DNA of 64,000 nucleotides from Dipylidium caninum (taxonomy: Eukaryota; Platyhelminthes; Cestoda; Cyclophyllidea; Dipylidiidae). Numbering within the stretch: the stretch's first letter is position 1; each line of letters opens with the position of its first letter. Positions 44,387-56,809 of this stretch are shown one piece after another. Location of the stretch: contig QEYB01001597.1 of NCBI GenBank assembly GCA_017562135.1, positions 62,001 through 126,000 on the forward strand, written 5' to 3'. Under the pieces are notes generated by a model, which searched no databases, was not told the DNA's origin, and saw nothing but the letters and a program-made list of their open reading frames with translations. A program made the position numbers and the translations under genes.

Positions 44387-47300
44387 TCGCTCACCGTGTG
44401 CAGCTAACACAGTGAAAAAGGACGCGGCCCAGACTGTGACGAGTGGTCGCGGTGAAGAGGCGATGTGGGAGGAAAAGCAGGCATGGCGTGCGCGGTGAAG
44501 GAATGTTGGGCATGCAACTTCGCAACGGACACAGACCCGTCAGTTGTGAAGCACCGCCAAACATCCGATCACAATATTCACCGGGAGAAAGGCGAAAGCC
44601 ATCAACTCACCTTGTCTTGTGGCAATAATGAGGAGGGGAGGAGGAGGAGGAGGAGGAGGAGGAGGAGGAGGAGGCAAGTTGAGGACTGACGTGAGGACTG
44701 ACGAAATGCCGCAATAGACATCCGCACATCAACACGTCTTAGACTCCGCCAGACCACAGCCATCACCTCCAACGACGACGCCGACGCCGACGCCGAAACT
44801 GACGTACTTCATCCACTCCAGTCTGCGACGTGCTCACACAGTGCCGGCAACCGTCTTCATATACTCCCTCCTGTCAGGTCAAGGCCGTATGGCACGCCGA
44901 TAGTCAACTTCGAGTGGAATTCGAGCGATGTTGCGTGGTCTGAGTCACGGAGCTCCCCTGTGTCCTGTTCTGTTCGTTCAGCCGAGTCGGCCAAGTCGTC
45001 GTCGTGCCGGACGGCGTGGCTGGCCGTGTGTCAGTCTGTCGGATTAATCCGCCCACACGACAGTGTGATATGATTAGCTGAGGCATGAATTTCACCACAA
45101 AGGCACGGCAAAGAGTCGTGGTGACGGCGACGATGGTGTCAACCGGGGAGCATTGGAAGTGGTGAAATCCGCCGGTGCACACGTCTCCATGAGGAAGGTC
45201 TCAAAACCGGCTAAACGGCGACAGTTGCTGAGGCTGTTGGTGGAGACGAGTGTGTCGCCGAGTGGAATCTCTAACCAGTTCGTTGCGCCTTTTCTCGAGT
45301 GCGAATGTCCCGCTTGTCACCGTGATCGCGCATGCGGTGGACGTGTCCTCGTCAAATCTTTGCTCAGATGTCAGCCAACCACCTCCTGGTTCCTCTTTAG
45401 CCGCACCAAAGCACCTTTACAGCGGACAGGGAGTCTGGTTGCTTGGTAAACCATAGGACTGGCCGGGGGGGTGGGGGTGATGGTGGGGGTTGGGGGGTGG
45501 GGCTGCGGCTGCGGCTGCGGCTGGGGGAGAGGAGGCAATCGACAGTTGGCGTGGAGGGCATCCGTCAGGGTAGTTGGCGAGCTGTTCACGCAGCTCATCG
45601 GTTGAGGTCGTGCTTCACCCCTTAACAAATGGCGCGGGCATTTTCCCCACTCACCGTAACAGTTCTACTGCGCCAGTTTTGACAAGTCGATGTGATAGTG
45701 CGAGCAGTCGGCACCATCAGCGCGTCTGGCGGCGCAACGTCTGCCTCACTCGTCAGACCGGTCCTGCCTCTGCGCGTCGGCTCTCACAGGGAGAATTGTG
45801 GAAGGCTAGTAGATGCGCATCAGCCCGCCTCTCCTCCTCATTCCCCTTCGACATACCAAGTCCATCTGCGTGACCACCTCGCTTCCTTCCGCGTCTTCTT
45901 CGAAATGGCTTTCTCAACAAAGATGTCAACTCACTTCGCTTTTGGCAGTACTTGGGGGCGGAGAAAGAGCATTTGAAAGAGCAAAGAGCGTTGAATGCAT
46001 TGAATGACGACGAGTTGGTAAGCGTCAGCGGATTCGGCAGTTGACGTGGTTGTCAGTGGCACGGACACGCTGGAGGAGAAGTGGGCTGACGCGTAGCAAA
46101 TTCGCAGTCGCGGCCTCCAACATTCCCCATTCGCCCTCGTCAGCTTCACCGCATGCTCCCTCCTCTCGCCCTGCCTTGAAGGCTTTTTTCTTTTCCGGTG
46201 CAATAAAATTCTCCTTTCATCTCATGGTCAAGTTGGCCAACTTGAAATTTGGCCAGTTTGGGCAGGGAGGAGTTGGAGGGAGACAGTTGGAGGCCACGAG
46301 TTGATGTCGAACCCACGCCACCCCACCCCACCCCACGCAAACAGCTCACTCGACGACCTCCACTACGTGCCACACCGCTGGCTAACTTGCCAGTCTTGCG
46401 AGCACGTACGTCATCTCGGCGTCGAAGGGTGAAACGCAAAATCCTCGTCCCCAGTCATTTTGAACAACAGCCGCGCTCTGACCTGCTCGCAGACAGGAAG
46501 ACAAGTCGAAGTCAAGAATAAGTTGGAAGTGAAAAAGGCCGGAGGGAGCAAGCAGATTGATGAGAGCACCGCCTGATGTCTCTGCCTTATGCAACACACA
46601 CTCTCCGCCTCCTCTGCTTCGTTAATCAGGTGTGAGAGACCGGCGGAGAGACCACATGCCACACCGCTGGTTAAGCAGTGTGTCTCCCGAGCACGTACCT
46701 CATCGCGGAGACGAAGGGCTGATCAAAACCCTTCTCCCACATAGTCCTTTTTGTCATCATCCCCGCTCTTGCCTCCCAGCAGTAAAGGAGCACAAGCCGA
46801 AGTGAGGAATAAATGGGGCGTGTATTAGGCCAAGTTGAGGGAGCAGCTGGATGAGGACGGAAGGGAGATGGCGTCTGAGGGGCAGTGAGCGCGACTCATT
46901 GCTGTCAGAGTGGTTAGTGAGTTTGTTAATTGCAAGTTAATCTCATAACACGCAAACCAAGTGAGATGGAAGCACAGACGGAAGACTCGCGAGCTCACAG
47001 TCGACTGGATGACCTGAAGTCGGCGACTTTTCCTCGCTCTCGCTGCGAGTTCTGAGCTCTGCTCGAATTCGGCTCAACGAGGTTTCGGCCTATTTGAGGA
47101 GCCCACCAGCAGCCGCAGCTCATTCCGTCCCACTGCTCCTTCACTGCGTCCCTTTCTGCTGTTCCGGCACAGCAACCGACGCCACCTCGGCTGCTTTCTC
47201 TTTCCGCCTATATCAACGGACAACAGGACGGGTGGAAGAGACAACACAACGAACAGTTCTTTGTCCTCGACGAAGGCCGAGCGGTTGGCGGAGGCGGAGG

Positions 47301-50300
47301 CGGAGGCGGAGGCGGAGGAGGAGGAGGAGCGACACTAACTTGAGATGTGCGAGGAGGTTGTTGGGGGGCAGGAGTGCTTAAGCCCCTTGAATATCGTCGA
47401 TTTCCGAGAAGGAATCAGTCCCCGCGGCCCTTTGGAAGCCAAGTGCTCTCCTTCCACCCCATTGCGATGGTTTCACTGCACCCGTTCGAAAACACACCGG
47501 CTTCAGTGAATGGTCTTCTTTCGCATCCCAGACTCCAGTTACCTCACGAACTGTCTCCGACTCAACGACGCTCGCATGCGTCTTCTGGTCTTTGTGCTCG
47601 CAGACGAGTAAGTTTTTGTGTACCAATGAAGGCCCCTCAAGGCGTTGCACCTCTTTTAACCTGAGGTGAGATCAGGTGAGGTGAGGCGAGATGAGGATTC
47701 ACCTCCTCAACTGTCGCCGTGGCTTTCATGGTCTCTTCAGCTAATGCGAGAAGCAACACCTTGAGGGTCTTTCATCAGTGCACAAAGGCGTACGACCTTG
47801 CGGATGCACTGATGTTGAGGAGCTACAAAGAAGACCTCTCCGCCAGTCCGCTGGCTCTTCCTTCTCCACCAAACGAACACGTGAAGGCCGTGTTTGCTTG
47901 AGAAGTGGAGCTGCGTGCGACGAAGTCAGTGGTAGAAAGGAAATGTTCAAGCCTGCTGAATTGTGTCGGATGGAGGAGAGCGTGAATGTCAAACTGAGTG
48001 TCCATTCCAATCTCTCGATATCCCGCTGAGAGAATGAACTCTTCTTCTACTCTATCCCTGTTTGTTGGGTTGTAGTGCAGGAGAATTGGAACCTATGGGA
48101 CGAGTGCGTTTAAGTCTGTTCCATCCTTCCTGCAAGCTATTTTCCTTGGCCACCAGTTCTTTCAGGGATTCGCCGACATCACCCATTTTTCCTATGCCCT
48201 CGAGGGCACCAACACTCGACTACCTAGCAGAGTCGTGGGCCCTTGCGACAGCACAAGCGGCGTGGAGTGGGAGACGTGGAAAGACAATTTTCTGCAGGAA
48301 CAGAGAGGCTGAAAATACATCGCTGCGAAGAACGCATGTCGTTCTAATGCGCACCGCAATTGAAACATTATTTTATGGCGGGAGTTGTGGAGAGTGGAGT
48401 GATTGCAACGATTTGGGGTTGCTGAGCTGTTTGGGAAACTTGATGGTCTTCTTTGCATTCCTGACTGATCATTTACTCAGTTGCATTATGAAGAGACACC
48501 AACTCAATGGCGCTCGCAAGGGAATTGCGGGCTTCGTGCCCGTAAAAGTGTAGGTCGTTGAGTAGGGACGAAGGATCTTCAAGCCACTGAACTTCTGCTG
48601 TGAGATGAGGCCTTCGACTACTTCGACTACAGGTGGCAGACGTGGCGTTTGCGCCGAATTGGAGGCTGACCTGTTTGAAATGCCGAAGTAGGGAGGAGGA
48701 AGTACGTGGGGGACGTGGAGGACACGTTGCCTGAAGGAGGAAATGCTCAAACTCGCTGGATGGCTGGATGGATGGAAGGGGGAATGAGTCGCGGTTTTCG
48801 CATAGATACTCAAACACCTGAGATGCCTGAATGTCACACTGAGTGCGCCACTTTGCTATAAATAAACCTCTTCTTTACTCTCTTCATTTGAGGTCCCGAG
48901 TCAACTAGGTTGTGGTGGGCCTCACGAAAATAAGCAGCTTTTCTTTTAATTCGGCCTCACCATTTTGCTGGCGAGCTCATGTCCTGCGTGCCGTGAGGTT
49001 GGGAACCGTGTGAAAGAATTGATGGAGTGGAGCCTTATGGAGCAGACATCACCTCCACCCTAATGGTTCCCCGGAACAGCCACTTCAACCGTCAGTGCCG
49101 TGTCTCATCAGCCGCGCCCTCACGTCGTGGCGATTTCGTCTTGCCGCACAAATGGTCAGGCAAGGCATTGTTGGGCTCTTTGAGGCAATCCGCTGGCTTC
49201 TCGTCCCCCGGCGGTGGGGGTGGGCAAACGCGTCATTTTGTGGTATTGCATAGTGCTTTGAAAAAGCAACTGTTCACGGTCCCTGGCCACCCCACATTAG
49301 GGTGTCCGACGTTCGTCCGGTGCTTTTCAGATTTGCGGAGGCATCTGATAATGCAGCACTCCTTCGAAGCATCCTTTTTGCTCTTCAAGACGAGATCAGA
49401 GGGTGGAAGTCCGCCTTCTTCCTCCCTTTCCCCCTCTTCCCTTCTCTTTCTTCCTTCATTGCCCCTAACACCTCACACACTGCGGAATAATGCGGCAACC
49501 GACACCTCACTTTCGGCGGACAGAGAAAGGGACAGAAAGTAGAGCCGATGAGTGACAAGGTAGAATTGGCCGGTTGAGGGAAACCATGCTTTCGGCTGCC
49601 TTAGTTGCTGCTGGCGATGAATCTTCTCGTCTCCTCTCCATCACCGACCGAAGGCAATTGGGCGCACCGGACGTCCACGCTATTCAGTGGCGTGGGTTCG
49701 TTGGCATCTCATCAGGGGAAGTGGAAAGAGGAGTGATTGCAACGGGGCTCTCATACCCTGGCCGCCGTAGTTTAACGCGTTGCCAGACAGCAGTTTGAGA
49801 AAGTTGCCAAACCTCAGATGGCGGGCATTTTTATCACCTTCATTTACGTCTGACAAAATGTCGTGAACGCTAGGAACCCAGAAATCCCTCCCGAACACAG
49901 GCCAAACAGCCTAATGGAAAGAAGTGATTCTCGTTTTCCCCTCGTGAGCTGAACACGAGGACAGAAGCACTGCACAGAACCGACTTTCGGCGAAATCGTG
50001 CATCTTGGGCGAATTTAGAATATCGAAACGGTGACGGAGCAGACAGGGTGGTGAGTTGAGAGGGCGCAGAGGTGGAAGTGTGAGATATCGCGAGCAGGAA
50101 CGAGGGCGGTGGATGACCGTGGTGATTTAAGGAGTGGCAGTACGAGGAAAGAAAGGCATCGGAGGGTGGGAGACGGAGAACCGCGGGGGACTGTGTCAGA
50201 GTCGTCCGAAAGGGCGTGGAGTGGAGTGGCGCGGTGTCGAGGACACGTAAAGGAAAAGACAATCGTGAGGAGCCCACAGTCCTTTGAGGTGGGGCAAATG

Positions 50301-51676
50301 GCGAACTCATGTCACAACCAACGCCGGCAGTCTGTGGTGGAATGGACGCGCCTCATCAGAAGAATTTGTTTAAATGCTCAAGAATCTCTGTTTCTCTCCA
50401 CTCAACATATTAACTTAAGGCATTCTGCAGTGGTACCTCCTTCTCACGTCCACTTTCAGCAGTACTTGTCACTGCCGTTGGCCATTTTGCTTTTGGTCGT
50501 CAGTTCTGCAACCGACTGCTCGCCTGACCAAATCTATTTCAAATTCCAATCGCCTTTTAATTGCCAGGAGGTTTTTCCGACTTGGTGGTCTACTAGATCT
50601 GCTAAATCTCCTTATTCACTGAAATTTTCTGCACTTGGAGACAGAAGAGGGTGTATTTCACCGAGGGTGCATTCACCGCCCTCTTTCTTCGCCTCTACTA
50701 CCGGCCACCCGCCCGCACCGCTCGCATCGACACTGCCTCCCGAACGAGCGACGCTCCTCCCCCAAATGCGCGGCGAATAGAGGTGGTCGGTGGAGATTTT
50801 GCAGGTCCCACCTTGGAATCATTTCATCATGATCTGTTGAACGACTGCGGTGGGAAACTGAATTCCACACCAAGAGGAGCCTGAAGCTCAGGACGTCTTA
50901 AAACGATGTTTTTGCCTAGGGTGGGCCGCATCATCGCCCTCACCGAAAAAACTGAGCAAACAGGTGGAGAGAATGGGGAGAGAAAGGACTACAGGATTCA
51001 GCGGTGCAGCAGTGAGATATGAAGAGTAGGGACTAGGAAGAGTGAGGAGGACGTACTAAGAGTCTCCCATCAGAAAAGGTGCGAGGTGGCTGGGTGTCGA
51101 GGGCAAGTAAAGTAAGAGTCAAGCGTAGCAGCCCCGCAGTCGTTTGACATGAGAGGATATGGTGCCTTCATTCCACAACCAACGCACGTCCGTCGGTCGT
51201 GGAATGCCGCCCCGCGTCCACCCATCTTTTTGCACTTCGTCCAAGGCATTAGCCCTCATGCCCGAGCATCCGCATGCCCTACCACTTCAGTCACTAACCT
51301 GGCGTCTTCCACAGTCGTCCTTTCAATCCACCAGTTCATTTCATCGCTGCTGGTCCCTTCGCTTTTCCTATACACTGCTACAACGGAGTGCTCTGCTGAA
51401 CAATTCCTTTGTTCCTTAGTCAAACTCTCACTCTGCGAGGAGATGACTCGCGCCACCATCGACTGTTAGGCGTGAACTCGAAGCAGACTGACACGTTCGC
51501 GATCCAACAGGTTTAGCGTTAGCAGCGATGTAGTTTGAAGGTATGTCAAAAGGCGCGGCGTAAGGAGACGAAGAGGTGTCTTTAGCGGCCAGCGTTAAGA
51601 GGGAAATTCAGACGGCTCAAGGAGACGAACGGTCCTGCAGTAGGCGTCTGGAGTGAGTGAATGCGGGCTCCGACTT

Positions 51677-51704
51677 CAAGGCTGACGGTGGTGGGTCAGT
51701 CTTG
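51677..51704 (-). other. Hairpin 1, copy C'
   Basis: CAAGGCTGAC / GTCAGTCTTG stem (one G-U pair on this strand) with loop GGTGGTGG. Confidence 0.55.
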
Positions 51705-52222
51705 CTGTCCAGCGCCACATTCCATCACCCACATCACTCTCCACTTCGACAACATTCAACGAAAATTCCACTTACCCAAGTGCCGTTGTGGACAGATGAC
51801 TTTCCTTTTCTGCCTCTATCAAAGCGGCTGAAGGTTCTCAGGTTTTAGCGTTAGCAGCGAAGTAGCAGAAGGCGTGTCAAAGGGCGCAATGGGATGGAAG
51901 TGTTGGGCTCCGTCACTCCAAACGGGAACATGTCTTTAACGGCAAGAGTGGGAGAAGAACGCCTGATGGCCATGAAGTGTGCGGAGAATGCGACAAGAAG
52001 AGCAGAGCGAGTGGGAGATTTGAGCCTTTGTCGAGGGTTGTGGAGTATGACAGTGCGAGAGGAGTGCAGAGAAGAAGAGGGGAGAGAAGGAAAGGGGAAT
52101 CGGGTCGAGGTGCGGTGTGGGTGTGGTGCGGTGCGGTGCGGTTCGAGGTGCGATGGAAGGAGATGCGGAGGGGAGGAGAAGGAAGATCGCGTCGAGGCGA
52201 AGACGGACGAATGGGGCGAGAA

Positions 52223-52289
52223 AATGCGGCGCCTCAGATGTCAAAAACGCAACCACTCTTCTGTCCGTTTTGACATCAGGCGCCACATT
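52223..52289 (-). other. Hairpin 2, copy C'
   Basis: Mirror of 21,346-21,410. Outer and inner stems are retained, with a one-base bulge from an extra A and one extra base in the internal loop. Confidence 0.55.
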
Positions 52290-55200
52290 CGCTCGCCGTG
52301 TGCTACTGCTCCACCTCGCTCGTAAACGTTCTTCCTCTACTTGCTGTCCTCCACAATATCACAAGAGCAGAAGCTGCGCAGACTTAGATCAGGTAACGAA
52401 ACCGCGACGAGGTCACACCGGAGGCACCACTAACGTCGACGTCGACGATGACGACGACGACGTGAGCACCACGTGCAGTCTGGTCTCTTTCGGGATGAAA
52501 CACTGCCAGCCACCGCCTTCATATACTCCCGTCTGTCAGGTCGAGGTCGAATGTCACGTCGATGGTCGCCTTCGATTGGAAGTCAACCGATGTTTTTGGC
52601 GTCTGAGTCACAAACGGTGGTTGCGGTGTTGTATTGTGAGTCTGAAGGATTAAAGCGCTCACGCGACACGGTGACATGATCAGCCAGGGCGTGAATTTTA
52701 CCTCGAATGAAGGGTCACGTCGTGAGGCCTCTAACCATGGAGATCACAAGGTCGCATTGGCGGAGTCGCAGGGAGACCAATTTTTCACTCGTCCCAACCA
52801 TACACGAAACCTAACTTTCCCATCTTCCCTCCCACCTCCCCTGCCCACTAACGTCGACGACGAAATACATGCTGGCTCACTCGAGAAGTCTTCACTCGCG
52901 TGTCATTTCATCAAAGTCGTCTCCAATCTAGAACGAACCACAAGTGACTGTTTTCATCGCCTAAAGCTACTCAACCATGTTGGGCCATTTCCGCAACGGG
53001 CGCGAAAAGCCCTCGGATGATAAGCGAAATAATGGTGACAAGACCTCGCAACGAATAATCACCACTTGTCGCCTGTGATTTGGCCAAGTGACACAAGAGC
53101 GAGGTGTCGTAGCAGAGGAGGATGAGAGGGTGGAATGGACAATCCTCTGTGTCCTCTGAAAATCGTGCGGGCAGCTCGGTGATCCCTTTGCCAGTTGAGA
53201 CGCCTTGCATGGGAGGAGGAGAGAGGCGAAGAAGGAAGGCGCATTGACTGTCGGTGAAGGGCGACGGGTTGGCGAGCGTCAGCGGATGCGGCAGATGATG
53301 CGTTGAGGAAGAAAGGGAGAAAGGAGAAGGAGTGAGAGGCGAATGGATGCGTGTGGTGAGGAAATGTGATGACGGGGCGGGACCAGGACGGGACCCAGAG
53401 GGTTGAACGCAGGCACGGTTAGACGGGAGGTTAGCGTGATTTGCCGTCGAAGAATGTTACGAATCGCAGCGGTTGACCAGTGTTGGAGTAGAGAGCATGT
53501 GGCTGTCAGTAGGAAATCCAACGAAGTGTGGCTGGAGATTGTTGGAGGAAGAAGTGGGTTGACGAGTACTTCATTCACTGTCGTGGCCAGTGGGCGCATC
53601 CTTCCTCTCCCCTTCTCCAGTAGCCAACGTAAGCCTTGCCTTGAGGGTCTTTTTTCAGTACGCCAAGGCGTACGACCATGCGGATGCACTGATGTTGGGG
53701 AGCTACAAAGAGACCTCTCCGCCAGTCCGCTGGCTCTTCCTTCTCCACCAACGAACACATGAAGGCCGTGTTGCTTGAGAAGAGGAGCTGCGTACGACGA
53801 AGTCAGTGGTAGAAAAGGTAATGCTCAAGCCTGCCGAATTGTGTCGATGGAGGAGATGCGTGACTATCAAACTGTTCTGCGCAGCCTCGTCTCGGCACAC
53901 ATGTCGGCAGACGGGAGGAGGGCGTGATGAGGAGAGAGCGCTGCCATCAGTTCCCTGTCGTCGATGAGGTGATGCGGACGAAAGGAAGTGTCCACTCTGT
54001 GTGTTAGGCTGAAAGTCTGGAAAGGGAAATGAAGTAGCACGCGCTAATGTCAGAGATGCGATATTTGGAGCCGGAGTCCTCGCATTCAGGACATGGGCAC
54101 AACTCTCTCCTTCCGCTGGCAAACATTCCTTGCAGCTCTTACGTGATTTTCAGGCTGAGAGAAAAAACTGACTTGATTGACAGTTCGCCCGGAGAAACGA
54201 AGCTCACTTCAAGAGCACTTTTGCACGGGTGCGAATCCGCTGACGACAGGAATGGCCGAGAGAGGCTCGTGGGCGACATTGCTGATGGAGACCATTTAGG
54301 CAGTGGTCGCGAATTTTTCGCAATCATTCCATCGCGCGTAGAATATCTCACCACACTCGTACACCTCCCTCGCCCAGTTTCACCTTCCTCCTCACCTGAT
54401 GAGCTACCGTGGCAGACCGTGTGCGTCTCTCACTGGTTCCTCCACGCTCTCACCTCGCCAAGGCTCTCCTCGCCACTAACTTTCGAGTAGTCCCGTTCAC
54501 CTCACCTCACTTCGCCATGGACCAGGCGAAAAAGTTCACGTCTCGTCAGAATCGTGACAGATAGACCATGTTTTCCTTACAGACGGTCTTTCTCAGTCGG
54601 CGCATTTGTGAGGGCTTCACTGTGTCCCCTCGAAGACACCGGCCTCCTTAAACCCTCTTCTTTGTATGCCAGAGCCCTCATTCCATCCTGACACGGGTTT
54701 TGGATCAATTACATGGTGAAAATTCTCCAGCTCAAAAGACACTCGCTAAGTCCACGCTAAGACGACCTACTCGGGGAGGCAGCGCTGCCTGAGGCCGAGT
54801 GGGTGGAGGAAGAGGAACACTTTTTCAGCCAAAACCAACTCAACTGGAACTCTCGACTGGGGGCTTCACAGATGCGTTGAGAAGGAAGAAATACCGGGAG
54901 GAAGGGCGGAAGCCGAGCGCCGCAGTCTTCTCCCCGACTAACAGACTGACACATCGCCACCTAACTTTGACCTTCGCCTCCCATCGAGGTCGATGCATTC
55001 CCGTATGATGCAAGGTTGCGCAAGTGCTAGGCTCCGCTGCTACAGACGACGCGCCTATCTTTTATTGCCTGATGTGGGGTGGGTGATTTAAATTCCTTTC
55101 GAATGTGCGAAGAATGCGACAAGTGGCGCTGAGATGTTAGGCGATTTGAGCTGCGCCGCCTGTTGCGGGCTTTGATGGTTGGAGGTGAAATGATGTCAAT

Positions 55201-56241
55201 GGGTGCAAATGGAAGGGGGGAGTTTGGGATCGGTCACCTCAGACGAGGAGGCACCTTTTGTAGCTACTGTTGAGTTCGGAAATTCGGATGGCTGTGAAAT
55301 GTGTGGAGAGAAGGGAAGAAAGGGGACGCAAAGGGAAGGGCATGGAAGGGCAGTGAATGCGAGTGGAGGTACGATGTGGTGAGGGCAGACGAGGCAAAGA
55401 CTTGATGTGATATGAGACGTAGAAGGGAAGACAGGGGGATGAAGAGCGCAACAGAAGGGAAGAGCACAGAAACTTCCTTCGCAACAACCGGGTTTGGAGA
55501 TATTGTGACTAGTGAGGGGCCCAATTATGAAAGGAATTGGGGCTTCTGTGGAAACTGGTGGGGTTTAGTGGTGGAAGAGGATCGTAACGGCCGCAGTAGT
55601 TTTGACGGCAGGGCCACCGGCCAGTAGCGATGGAATCACATTTAAGCGGCTATCACACCAGAACAAAGGGAGACAGGCAGCGGAGGCTGGAAAGAGGCGA
55701 GTCGGGAGGACGTACTGAGAGTCTCCCATCAGAAAAGGTGCGAGGTGGCTGGGTGTCGAGGGCAAGTAAAGTAAGAGTCAAGCGTAGCAGCCCCGCGGTC
55801 GTTTGAGATGAGAGGATATGGTGCCTTCAATTCCACAACCAACGCACGTCCGTCGGTCGTGGAATGCCGCCCCGCGTCCACCCATCTTTTGCACTTCGTC
55901 CAAGGCATTAGCCCTCATGCCCGAGCATCCGCATGCCCTACCACTTCAGTCACTAACCTGGCGTCTTCCACAGTCGTCCTTTCAATCTCCACCAGTTTCA
56001 TTTCATCGCTGTTGGTCCCTTCGCTTTTCCTATACACTGCTACAACGGAGTGCTCTGCTGCACAATTCCTTTGTTCCTTAGTCAAACTCTTTCTCTGCGA
56101 GAGGATGACACGCGCCACCTCCCACTGTTAGGCGTGAACTCGAAGCAAACTGACATGTTGCCGAGCCACGAGGTAAAGAGCCCAGGCAACGAAACTGTCC
56201 TGCAATAGGCGTCTCGAGTGAGGGAATGCGGGCTCCGACTT

Positions 56242-56269
56242 CAAGACTGACGGTGATGGGTCAGTCTTG
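56242..56269 (-). other. Hairpin 1, copy B'
   Basis: Perfect 10-bp stem CAAGACTGAC / GTCAGTCTTG, loop GGTGATGG. Confidence 0.6.
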
Positions 56270-56746
56270 CAATCCAGCGCCACATTCCATCAACCCACAT
56301 CACTCTTCGCTTCTTCAATGTTCAACGAAATTCCACTTACCAAAGCGCTGCTGTCGACACATCAAAGTAGCTCGACGCCAACAGAGTTAGCTTTAGCAGC
56401 GATGCGGTAGGAGGCATGTCAAAGCACGCAATCGAATGGAAGTGTTGGGCTACGTCACTCCAAACGAGGAGGTGTCTTTAGCGGCTAGCGTTAAGAGGAA
56501 AATTCACATGGCTTTGTAATTTGCGGAGAAATACAACACGAGAGGAGCGGAGATAGTGGGAGATTTGAGCCTTCGCCGAGCGTGGCGGAGTTTGATGCTG
56601 AGAGAGGAGTGCAAAGAAAAAGGGGGAAGGGAAGGAAAGAATCGAGAATGTGGGTCGAGGTGCGGTGTGGTGCGGTGCGATGGAAGGAGGTGAAGAGGAG
56701 GAGAAGGAAGATCGGTCGAGGCGAAGACGGACGAATGGGGCGAGAA

Positions 56747-56809
56747 AATGCGGCGCTCAGATGTCAAAACGCAACCGCTTCTGTCCGTTTTGAGAGCAGG
56801 CGCCACATT
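56747..56809 (-). other. Hairpin 2, copy B'
   Basis: Mirror of 14,879-14,941, with the same opened middle of the stem. Confidence 0.5.

Larger units (their letters stand above)
51070..52735 (-). repeat. Repeat-unit copy C' (mirror of C)
   Basis: Read on minus it carries the TATA-like box at about 52,520-52,529, hairpin 2 at 52,223-52,289, the donor-like site at about 51,775 and hairpin 1 at 51,677-51,704. Inserted bases in the hairpin 2 region (for example an extra A in the inner stem near 52,246) distinguish it from C. Confidence 0.75.
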